64,000 bases of DNA from Isoetes taiwanensis (lineage: Eukaryota > Streptophyta > Lycopodiopsida > Isoetales > Isoetaceae): NCBI GenBank assembly GCA_021234155.1, contig JAJEKV010000058.1, positions 1-64,000 of the forward strand, in the 5' to 3' direction. Position 1 is the stretch's first letter. Every line of letters starts with the position of its first letter. The notes under the pieces are model-generated. The model worked only from the letters and a program-made list of their open reading frames with translations, made no database searches and was not told the DNA's origin. This document shows, in pieces, positions 25,730-35,398 of the stretch. A program made the translations under genes and the position numbers.

Positions 25730-25820
25730 GATAACACCATGGTTCGAGAGTGTTACACCTCCAGTAAAACATGAGCCATGTTTTATTGGAGGTGTAATAA
25801 TCTCGGACCAGGGTGTTATC
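25730..25820. repeat. Long imperfect hairpin (44-bp arms, 3-nt loop)
   Basis: Arms 25,730-25,773 and 25,777-25,820 pair at 39 of 44 positions around the loop AGC. Both begin or end with GATAACACC and carry TTACACCTCCA and TAAAACATG. Several mismatches would be G:U pairs in RNA. Such a structure could be a small fold-back transposon or a young microRNA-type precursor. No target duplication is obvious. Confidence 0.85.
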
Positions 25821-25880
25821 TTCCTTCACACCTCGTCGTGAGAGTTTTGTATAAGGGAAAGACTCTTTACCTGCAATTAA

Positions 25881-26090
25881 AGTGTGCCGATGCGCGGAGC
25901 GCGGAGGCACACTTGACAGCCCGGAAAGTGAAGGCAGGTTAGATGCAATCCAGGCGGGCAAAAACAAAGAATCGTGGGTAGAATCATTAGAATTGCAGGT
26001 AGAAACAACAGAATCGGGGGTAGAAACTCCAGAATTGCAGGTAAAAACTCAGTGCTATCAAGTAAAAACAGAGAATCCACTTTTGTGCCC
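25881..26090 (+). repeat. GC hairpin followed by 21-bp coding-like repeats
   Basis: 25,881-25,913 is a palindrome: AGTGTGCC ... GGCACACT with an inner GCGC-GGA-GCGC. From about 25,965 to 26,070 a 21-bp unit is repeated, visible in one frame as the 7-residue units LELQVET, TESGVET, PELQVKT and QCYQVKT. The surrounding 110-codon frame (25,882-26,214) is otherwise unrecognised. Confidence 0.6.
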
Positions 26091-26295
26091 AATCAAAAAT
26101 TTTGAGGGACATTCTTTAAAAGAAATGTTGCCACGTGGTGCATCGTGGTTGGCTCCGTGGCCTGGATTGCATCTAATCTGCCTTTACGGGTCGTGCAATC
26201 ACCATCGAAATTGACGTGGATGGTTTATTTGATAAAACCTTAGGGATTTATGAAGTAGTAGTGTGCTACTATGGCTCCACTAAAGCAGAGGCTAA

Positions 26296-26490
26296 GGCTA
26301 CGTTCCCATGAAACAGACCGGACTTCGAAATTTCTTGTCGAAGCTAAAGTCGAGCCAGTTCCCATGTTCATATTTTGAGGTCAACTTCCAAGTGTGGCTT
26401 GGATTTTTCAGAAATGGAGGGGGGTTTCTGAACTCTCCGGTTAATTGCCTTAATCTTGGAGTCCGGTCGGAGGCGCATGGGAACGTAGCC
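26296..26490. mobile_element. Tourist-like MITE, 195 bp
   Basis: Starts GGCTACGTTCCCATG and ends with its exact reverse complement CATGGGAACGTAGCC. It is flanked on both sides by TAA (26,293-26,295 and 26,491-26,493). A further inner CCGGACT is inverted as well. A TAA target duplication with terminal inverted repeats is the mark of PIF/Harbinger-type MITEs. It has no coding capacity and depends on a transposase elsewhere; whether the element at 35.4-39.4 kb could serve is unknown. Confidence 0.8.
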
Positions 26491-26718
26491 TAAGATTGGT
26501 CTCAGCCATTAGGGGCTGGTTGCTAAGCCCATTATAAAGTACTTGAACGTAGATAGCGCATATACGTACGCGGCCAAAATACACACACACTGTAGACGAC
26601 AGCCTGCTTTTTAGCGTGGACTACCTGTGTCAACGTTACCTTCGTCAATGTTTTTCGTCTTCCGCAATCCCTCTCTCTTCCTTTCTAAACAAACCAGTCT
26701 TACTTGGCTGTCTTAACC

Positions 26719-28799
26719 ATGATTTCTTCGCTGTTAATCCACCGCCGGAGCGTTCTTCAAATCCCTGCTACCCATATTCTGTCTACCTTCTTCAGGAACA
26801 CATGGAATGCGGAGATAAGCGTAACGACATATGTTTATTATAACGTTTTTCAGGCCTTTAGTGCAATGAAGTCTTGGGTTAAGAGCGGCAGTGGTTTGAT
26901 CTCAAACTATTTATTCGAGGTAAGATTTTGGTTCTTAGTTTTCAAGACTGGATTGTGGAGTGAAAGAAGGCATTGAAGGCTGAAATGCAAATTCAAAGAG
27001 GGTTTTATTGCTACTTACATTTATTGCTTTTCCAAAGTGAAATGATTTTTCTAGTTGGTGGACATGGAGCAGCTCAAAGACGAGAGACTATTAGTCCAAG
27101 TTCACAATCTTCGGTAGTTAGACATCCAAGCAGCGTTAAGCCATTGAAAGCCCCGCGACCGCTCAAGGGTGGAAAGGGAAGCAAGTTAGTTGAAGAGGCA
27201 AGTCGAGAAAAGGGGCTGTTGGCAAGAGGCTTATACCAATGCTTTTCAAATTGTAGAGATATACTCGTAAATGAAGACCAAAAGTTCGAGAATGGCTTAT
27301 CGGTTCACAAACCGTTTTTCTTGCAAGTTCGGGAAGCCTACGTTGAAGCCATGTCCTCCCCGAAACGACACGTGAAGGAATGCACCAAGTCCCCTGAGAG
27401 CATAATCATCAAATTCTTGAATTTCTTTTCGACGGACCTTTGCATCTATGTGCCATTACATCCAGTTAAGAGATTTCTCCTCTTCATCCTTTTCGTTAAG
27501 GGAGCATCTCCCGATGATTATGGGATTAGCAACCTTTACATCAAAAAAAAATTATGAAATACATGTCTGGATTTCCACTTTCTGTTGTTTACATCAATTA
27601 GCAAACTGGGGGAGATATTTGTTTTATACTCCAATAGGTTAGCATCATAAATTATATGGTGCAAGCTAGACAATCTAATGTTAGAGTTTGATATATATTT
27701 TACAGAAGCGAGACTTTCAAAATGGAGACTGAGGAACTTGTGATAGACTTAAAAAATTCGGCCCATTGGGTGGAAGCGAGGTTACATGTAATGCGAAATC
27801 AGTAGTCAATTCTTCACCGGTCGGATAAAATTGTAGGAATGCAAAAGAAGTTACAAGAAGAATATACAACAATGGAGGATAGCATAGAAGAAATGCAAGC
27901 AAACTATTGGTCGGGGGTTTATCTAGCTTGAAAGGCTATCGAACAAGCAAGTAAACAACTCTCGATGTCACGACCACTCGGAAGGATCTTCTTGAGCAAA
28001 GAAGAAAACCGAAGTTATCAACAACAAGTGCTTACAGTGAAACTTAGAAAAGGATATGTTAGCTCTTATGAGTAGAGCATCCGACATTGATAGCAAATGA
28101 AGCAATCTTTGACCTAGGGCAAGAGCAATTACTAGCGGGACAAGACTTAGCAATGTCAAGTCTTCAAACACTTCATCGGTTGCAATTAAGCGCTTTGAAG
28201 AAAGTAGATCATCTCTTCAAGATCTATCAAATCAAGCAAGGCTACATCAACAACAATTCGGGTATGTGGCAATCGACTTGGAGCAGATCCATCACAAGTT
28301 AGCGAAGGTTCTTCTTCTATTTTACATGCTCAGTTTGTTACCACTCGATGCATATAAATACATAGTGTGGAGATGCCTACATTATTAAGGGAACATAGAA
28401 ATTTGCACACTCGACGGTTTAATTGCGGGGAGGAGTTTGGGACTAAACAAGTTTCTTTGTGTTCTCTTCTCTTGAGCGATTATTTGCATTACACAGAGCA
28501 ATTTTACTTGAGGCCCGCGTCATAAGAAGTTTCTTTTTCTATGTGCCCATTTCTATATTTATCTACATGATTACAGGAGCTCGACAAACACATGGAGCTA
28601 GAGCGTTTCTTTATTTTGGTATGCAATCTGCTGATGTTTTATGCAATGATCTGGATACATGAAAGATTGACTAGTCGTTTGTCAATGTCTTTGCAGGCTT
28701 GTGCACTTGTTTTGCAGTTGAGTTTTACTTCATACGTTTGCGCAGGATTGACCCTTTAAAACGAGATCTTTCTGGACAAGAGCAACATTTGCTTCTATA
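26719..28799 (+). pseudogene. GEX1: GEX1-like gamete nuclear-fusion gene, frames broken
   Basis: GEX1 (the plant relative of yeast KAR5 and animal brambleberry) is a nuclear-envelope protein needed for nuclear fusion after fertilisation. A likely first exon (26,719-26,919, donor GAG|GTAAGA) is followed by KLVEEASREKGLLARGLYQC and NCRDILVNEDQK; then, across two frames, by YRFTN and GKPTLKPCPPRND, and by KECTKS. A coiled coil follows (TEELVIDLKNSAHWVEARLH at 27,724; LLAGQDLAMSSLQTLHRLQL near 28,130). The membrane region has SLERLFALHRAILLEARVIR then SFFFYVPISIFIYMITGARQ (28,470-28,600), and a last exon reads FAVEFYFIRL. Domain order matches the family. Breaks look like CWG changes (TTCGGG for TTCAGGG, ACCGTTTT for ACTGTTTT), so the gene may be intact in the plant. 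Confidence 0.82.
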
Positions 28800-30477
28800 G
28801 GAGCATTATATTTGATATACATGGCCCTCAATTTTAAGTAATATGTTTCATTATTTATACTATGTTCTAGTCATGCCGTAGTAGCAACTAAATGGAACCA
28901 ATGCTGCTGTAGAGACTATTCATCACTGAGTTACCAAATACTGCTTGATATCCAGAGAATGATACAAAGGGATAGGGATGCATACTATCAATTCTCTCAT
29001 AACCACCCTTTGCAGGACAACTCTTGTGACAAATTATTTAATGTGGAAAGAGTGTTTGAATACATAGCATGATTGATATTCCAGGTTGCCCTCAATATCT
29101 TGAAAGTGAATATAACCATGATGATGAACAAAATGATCCCGACCATATCCTCTTCCTCTTCAGATCATTACACTGAAGATGAAAATATATCAGCAGATGA
29201 AGATCATGGGTGCTACGATCTGCGGCTGTTAACCATAAATGTCTCTTTTTGCTTCCCAAATTGTTGGTATTCTTTGTGTATATGCAAATTGTTAACAATT
29301 TTGTGGACTGCAGTGAATGCTATAGAATAAAGTGAATGTGACTCGCTTGGCATTTGAATGATTGCATCCATGCACAATAACTGCAATGTGTCCCGAACAA
29401 AGTCAAGTTTTTTTGCCAAGCTTTGTGGGTGCCCACTAAGTTGAACCTGTTATAAATGAAGATAAATTTTGTGCCCAAAGCTTTGTGCAGCTCCCAACGA
29501 ATTGAAGATGTGACTATTTAACTTAAGTCAACCTTTTGCCTAAGCAATTGTACCTGTCATAAATCAAATCATACATGCTTCTGCAATTTCTACAATGCAT
29601 CATAGCTATATAAATAGATCTGGCTTCCCCTACAGTTTATTGCATCCATATTATAACCCTGTAGTAGAGTCCTTACAATATATTTTAAAGCTCTTTAGCA
29701 CGATCTGCACACAGGATCTCAAGTATCCAAAGTACTATCTGTTGCTTGGTATCTTTAAGCTTGTGCTAAAGATCTAGGAATTACTAGTTGGTATAGAACC
29801 CTTATGCAGGCTCAGCACAATTTAATCTGGTACAACAGGAACATATATATTTCTATTAATCTAGTGTAATAATAATTTATAGCAGATATTTCATCTCAGG
29901 TTACTAAGTGCCACAGGCCTCCAAATGGTTATGACAGTGATACTACCACATAAGTACTTTAACATTTGACATTTGTTAATCTGATGTAGTTAGCAAATAC
30001 AGGAGACCACCATGTACAACCAACCCTAGAAGCCCTGCAACACAATCACAGCCTCTAAAACAATACACATAAAACAACTTCCAACTGTGCCATTAATTTT
30101 TTCAGTCATATGCTATAAAGCAAATCTTGATCCGCAATGAAATCATAAGCTAAACACTGCGTACACTTCCACAACCTGGATTTATACACATATAACAGAA
30201 TTATATTGCCTTGCAAATGTGACAGATGATCAAAAGATCATGTTAAACAAAAAGAACAATGAATGCTTCAAAATTATGATTGATTCATAAAAGAACAGAT
30301 GTGATTCATGCAAGATGTGAAGATTGAGAAGCACCATATCAGGAAGCCAGAGGATGCTTAGGTCAGCAGATGAAGATCATGGGCCTGGACCACGAATGGT
30401 GAAGTAATTTAGGAACACTAAGAAGAATCCTGTGTGATATCCTGTGTGATATCCTGTGTGACACGAAATCCCATTGA
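28800..30477. other. Stretch with no firm gene
   Basis: AT-rich. An acceptor-like TTCCAG at 29,079-29,084 precedes an acidic frame (PQYLESEYNHDDEQNDPDHI). It might be a C-terminal exon of the GEX1-like gene, whose relatives end in acidic sequence, but this is weak. The words CAGCAGATGAAGATCATGGG occur both near 29,190 and near 30,365, indicating a small duplication. ATATCCTGTGTG is repeated three times near 30,430. Confidence 0.35.
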
Positions 30478-30523
30478 TTGTATATTCTCATTCATTGGAA
30501 TAGGCTCAAGCAACTCATCAGAA

Positions 30524-31020
30524 TCATAGCCAGCATGCAAAGCTTCGGCTGCCAAAGAAACTGCAGGGGGCCTTGTTGTTCACTTCCTCATCATGCAAAG
30601 CTTCGGCTGCCAAAGAAACTGCAGGGGCCTTGTTGTTCACTTCCTCATCATGCAAAGCTTCGGCTGCCAAAGAAACTGCAGGGGCCTTGTTGTTCACTTC
30701 CTCATCATGCAAAGCTTCGGCTGCCAAAGAAACTGCAGGGGCCTTGTTGTTCACTTCCTCATCATGCAAAGCTTCGGCTGCAGCAGGGGCCTTGTTCAAT
30801 TCCTCATAAACATCTAATGGATCTTCTTCACCACCACCAGCATCCTCAGCATCCTCAGCATTATCATTTGTCATGAAATAGATATCTTCTTTAAGTGAGT
30901 CTACATACCTTCTTTCAATCTCTTCTATTCGTCGAACTTCCAAGGATTTCTGTCTGTTCTCCATTGAAATGGGATTGGGCCGGTGCATGTAGCTTGATGA
31001 TCTTCGGCTAAAGAAGAGGA
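30524..31020 (-). CDS. Acidic protein fragment with 19-residue repeats (copy 2)
   Basis: A minus-strand frame of 154 codons starting at 30,988: MHRPNPISMENRQKSLEVRR, then a charged helix-like part (IEEIERRYVDSLKEDIYFMT), an acidic linker (AEDAEDAGGGEEDPLDVYEE) and four copies of AAEALHDEEVNNKAPAVSL. One extra G in the last repeat shifts the end of the frame into GSRSFACWL. The 57-bp unit keeps the frame, which suggests it was coding when it expanded. The first part is shared with 6,545-6,890. I do not recognise the family and cannot tell whether this is the start of a real gene or a captured exon. No promoter is evident upstream. Confidence 0.45.
30534..30820. repeat. 57-bp tandem repeat, four full units plus one partial
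   Basis: Units start at 30,534, 30,592, 30,649, 30,706 and (partial, with an internal deletion) 30,763. The unit begins CATGCAAAGCTTCGGCTGCC. Units are almost identical apart from one extra G in the first, so the expansion is recent. Confidence 0.95.
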
Positions 31021-31487
31021 TCGAAATGGAAAATAGGAAGACGGATTCCTGCTATGGCGCCGCTCAAGCGGAATAAGGGCGAGATTCCCAGATCAATCTG
31101 TTCATGAATATAAATAGGGCCCAAGAAAATGCCACAGAGATTTACAAGCTGCCGGAAGACAGAGCACCTGGCAGGACATCTGGAGCTCCGCTCAGGAAAT
31201 AAGGAAGGCCAGCGATCGAAACCAGAGAGAAATGGCTCAGACAGTCCCAGGCAAGATGGATCAAAACGTTTTCGAGCTCCCAGCTATGGCGGAATTCATC
31301 TCGGTAAAAGATTTTGGGGCTCCGCATGTAATTGGTTCCCACGATGTAGGAGGTACGAATCCCCTCGATGGTGACGTGGCGTTGTCTGGTTGGTTGTCCC
31401 TTGCTTTCGTAGATAGGTGCATCTGCATTCCGTATGCCTGACCCTTGAGTAGGCTCTAGTATAGGATCCCTAGGCATGAGTCTTGAA

Positions 31488-31546
31488 GGGATTATGGGAA
31501 ATAACCCTCGAGGCCGGAGGCCGAGAGGGTTATTTCCCATGATCCC
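31488..31546. other. Strong GC-capped hairpin (22-bp arms)
   Basis: Arms 31,488-31,509 and 31,525-31,546 are reverse complements with a single G:U-type mismatch; each contains GGGAAATAACCCTC or its complement. The 15-nt loop contains GGCC-GGA-GGCC, which can extend the stem. I see no CTRR end next to it, so it is not clearly a Helitron terminus. Confidence 0.85.
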
Positions 31547-31559
31547 TGAAAGGGGAGGG

Positions 31560-34520
31560 TTGACCTCCCTTAAACCCCTGGCCTGTCCGAGCAGGTAGCA
31601 CTGTAAGATCCCACTGAATCTATCCTCTTCAATTCCAATCTTTATAAAATGAGATAAAACGGTTTCTTCAAATACTTATGCAAAACCTCGGAAGTTCTAT
31701 TGATCACAAAATCCTTCTCTTCTTCCACAAAATCCTTCTCTTCTTCTGTTGGGCGATCTGCTACCTTGAATCAGAGTTTTATGCATGAAACAGAGTCGGG
31801 CACAATTTTTTTCTGGATCAATCCGGCCAAAATCTTCCTTCCAAATGCGGCCCTTTTCCAGTAAGAACCTTCGAACTTTCTCCTCTGCCCAAAAAACGGA
31901 CATCTGCTGCTATCTGCCGAAGGATCCCATAAATTATTCTTTTCGGATCTGCAGCTGGAGCTTCTTGAATCATATGGCTCTGCCGAAAATCTATCTGGCT
32001 GCAGGGATTTTCCTGTTTGAATGCATTGCATGGTCCTGCAAATGAAAACATATCAACTAGCTCCTCTTCCGGCGATTTGAGGTAAATCGATGGCGGAAGG
32101 AAGTCGAATCGCCCGCCGTGCTGAAAAAGCGAGCAAAGGGAGCAACGATTTCTATTACAGACTGATAATCTCTGGAATATTCTCTCAAAAAGCATATCCG
32201 TGAGATTATTAGCAATAATCTTTGGCATATTCCTTAAAAAAGCATATTCCAGTCATTATGCAATATAACCCTTCGTTCATCCGACGGTGGGCAACGGTGA
32301 GATTTGGTTAACCTGCGAGGACAGGGGTTTAAGGAGCAAGTACACCGTCAGTAGCTCGTGCGTATAGTACTCAGTCTGCCCCCTAGTGTAGGCTAAAGGT
32401 TTTCATGTGGCCCCCCCTACTTATAGCTCCAGTTCTAACATTATGGTCGACCCCCTTTAACCAACCCCACCCATGTTGTAAAAACGTTTGCCCAACATAT
32501 TTGCTACATATTAAAATTTTCCCCCTTGATGACCTTTCCGTAAGATCTCTTAGGGGGATATGAGGCAAAGTTGGCAAACAGGCTACCACACATTAAACAA
32601 GTACCCCCAAGGCATAAAACCATCTTGAGGGTGTGCGGCAACATGGGAAAAAGGTTGGTCCCCTTGTGCTTTTTTGGCCCCCCTAGTGGTCCTAGATGTT
32701 TGTGCATGACATATATGGCAAATCAGGCTAGGTTTCCAGCGTAGTATAGCATGGTCTTCTCTAGCTAGGTTTTCCTTTACTTCCTTGTCTCGATCCCCCT
32801 TTCCCCCATGGAGCATTCTTGATGTCTTCCCTAGTTCGGTTTCCGCTTTCTCTTACTAACCTCGTGGTTTGTTTGTTTTTGCTAGCCTTCCTTTTTTCCT
32901 AGTTAGGTTTCCTCATCCCTTCCCTAGTTAGGTTTCATTAGAAAAAAAAAAAAATTTGCACGGCATGTCTTTGCTTCTGCATAGCATATCTTTGGCTTGC
33001 ATTTTTTTCCTTTCTTTCTTCTTGCTTTTTTTTGCTTTTTGTTGGGGGCTTCCTTTGGCCTGTGGGTCACTCCTCCCTTGGTCCTCTCTTTCCCCTCCCC
33101 TAGATCTGGGCCTACCTCTTTTTTGCATAGCTAGTCCCCCTCTCTTAAGTGGCTTGGGGGGGTCTTGTTTTGGGCGGGAGGGGGGCCACTCTCTTTTGCC
33201 CTCTGCTTAGGTACATCGTCAAAGTGTGTTGTTCTGTTGAGGAGGTTGCCTCTTTTGTTTCATTGCCCTGGATTGGAGGTAAGGGCCCAAAAAAAAAAAA
33301 AAAAAAAATAAAAATGAAAAAATGGAAATGGAAAATATGGAAAATGAAATGTTTCTTGCTTTGTGTTTGAAAGAAGAGGCGGAGTTGTAGTGTGCGCCCA
33401 TGGCCCCCACTAGGGAGAAGAGAAAAAAGTCGCATAGTGGTTCCATGGCTCTTAGGGTCTTGAAGTGTCTCCCCCTCCTACCCAAATCATCATCCCCCCT
33501 TCCCCTTAGGCTAGTGGGCCGAGAATGGTAAGAATGGGATAGCCTCTCTTCTAGTGTTGGGGTGAAAAGAAGTCCTAGGTATGGTGGGATCCCATTCCGT
33601 AAAGGAAGCCTTGCTTGATCTTGTGCTTGATCTTTTGGTTGTGCCGATGGTTGATGGTTGTGTTTCCTCTCTCTGAGTTTGGTTTTGATTTTGGGCGGGG
33701 GGTTTGGGTGGGTTGGTGTATAGGGTGGTTGTGCATTCATTCTTTTTCATGTTAGGCCCTTCCCCCTCCCTTCCCCTCCCCCTTTTTGGCTTTCTGATGG
33801 TGTCATGGTGGTGACCTTGTGGCATTGATCCGATCTTGTTCAGTGGGGGAAGGTCCCACTTCCTCTGACCCTCCTGCCGCCAGGAGGGAATCTATGGGAC
33901 CATTAGGGTTCGGTGTGGCCAGGGATATGATTAGAAACACACCCTTCTAGCCCCTGAGAAGTCTAGTCCTGGTCAGTTTGAGCTTCATGTAGTCCCCTTT
34001 AGGCCAGGTCTAGGGCAGGCATTAGGTGTGATGGATGTAACCCTCCCCAGAGTGTTCGGCCTCTCTCCCCTTTTGCATTCCTCAGGTCCTTGATCCTTAT
34101 TTCTTGGGATTCCAGGTTAGGCTAGCCCCCACACAGGATGGTTATTTAGCAGGCTGATAAGTCTCATGTGACCTTCATGATTTGACTAGGTTGGCAGATC
34201 AGTCAGTCTATAGGATGAGTGTTGTATTTATGGTCTTGAGCTTGTTATAGAGCATAGAGTATCTCTTTGGCGATGGTTTGGCGATGGTTTGTATATGTAT
34301 GGTCTTGAGTCTTGAGTAGAGCATAGACAATCAGTTCGGCTTCTCAGGGCCAAGCTAGTTTGATTGGGTTCATTTATGACTCCACTTACCACATCCACTA
34401 TCGGCAGTGGAAGTTTCCTACGTGGCTAAAATTTCCAGATGGACAAAAAATAACTTCCAATGCACGATTCCATTAGGTGGTAATTAGGTAGCTTTTGTGA
34501 ATTCGAATTCAAATTAAACA
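31560..34520. other. Long stretch without a recognisable gene, pyrimidine-rich in part
   Basis: A 136-codon minus-strand frame (31,818-32,228) has no features I recognise. From about 32,400 to 33,850 the plus strand is rich in T, C and G runs, with recurring CCTAGTTAGGTTTC-type words (near 32,760, 32,832, 32,900 and 32,925) and a 20-nt A-run at 33,290. A two-copy word, TATGGTCTTGAG...AGAGCATAGA, is at 34,225-34,330. Several frames over 70 codons exist only because of the biased composition. Confidence 0.4.
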
Positions 34521-34567
34521 ACTTCGAAAACCACTTACGAAGCTAAACTTCGAAAACCACTCATCAG

Positions 34568-34978
34568 AAGATTGTGCCTTCGTTGAGCATTTCTCACAAG
34601 ATTGTGCCTTCGTTGAGCATCGCCCACCTGGCTCAGTCTAACAGCAATCCCTTCCCCAAAAAACCTAGCATAAATGCATTCGTTTCCAATCATCCATACA
34701 TAGATTCAATGTTATATGGATGCTTGCCCAAGTGCAACAGCAAGAAGCACAGCAAGAAGACCTGTATTGTGGTTTTTTTCCCCAATACTAGGAAATACTC
34801 ATGGATAGACCTTCAACATGTCTGCTCAATTTCAAATAAGCCGTTACCACTAGCATCTGGCTCACACTTGAGTGGACGAGAATTAGTGAAGGTTGTTAGC
34901 TTGCCAAAGTATCACATGCTAAGATGTTTAGCAGCAAGTGTGCTTGACATTAGTGATCGCATGCCAATTAAGGTCAGT
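34568..34978 (+). pseudogene. Exon-like open frame ending at a splice donor
   Basis: An open frame runs through KIVPSLSISH and KIVPSLSIAH (a 30-bp tandem duplication), then CIVVFFPNTRKYSWIDLQHV and RELVKVVSLPKYHMLRCLAA, and stops at MPIK followed by GTCAGT. The VVFF...YSWIDLQ segment resembles the central strands of PWWP domains, which bind methylated histone tails, but the diagnostic PWWP tetrad is not present. It could be a captured exon. Function unknown. Confidence 0.3.
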
Positions 34979-35398
34979 TTATGCGCTTGTTTTTTTTTAC
35001 AAAAAACATGATTATTGTGAAGTTTGCATTGGTGTCTACTTTGTTTGTGTCCAAGAGTTCAAACATGACAGCATAATGATGCAACCTTAGGACCACGCAT
35101 ACAGAAGTGTATGTCTGTTCTTTCAACTATGACATAAACAAAGAACAACTTGCATCGTGATCTGTTTGACCACCCCAAAAGGTATATTTGCAGACAAACT
35201 AGAAAATTTTTAACATACACTCATGTACCTTAAATTCAAACTTCATTCACTTTCAGCTTCATCTTGATCTTCATCGAGTTCTTTCTGACCAAATTGTTCT
35301 CGTACCATTTCCATCGTCCTCTTCTTATATAATGCCTTGGCTAAAGCATTTCTTCGAGCAGAGTTTGAAGCTGATATGGCTGCTTGAGTTCTTGGAGC

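Noticed and set aside
30534-30820. Regular repeats as a CRISPR-like array
   Set aside because: Units are contiguous, with no unique spacers, and the sequence is clearly eukaryotic.
32750-32945. CCTAGTTAGGTTTC words as interstitial telomere repeats
   Set aside because: The plant telomere unit TTTAGGG is not repeated in tandem; the words are irregularly spaced.
33145-33825. Overlapping minus-strand frames of 96-173 codons
   Set aside because: They arise from strongly biased C/T-rich composition on the plus strand; residues are low-complexity (P, T, F runs) without splice or domain support.
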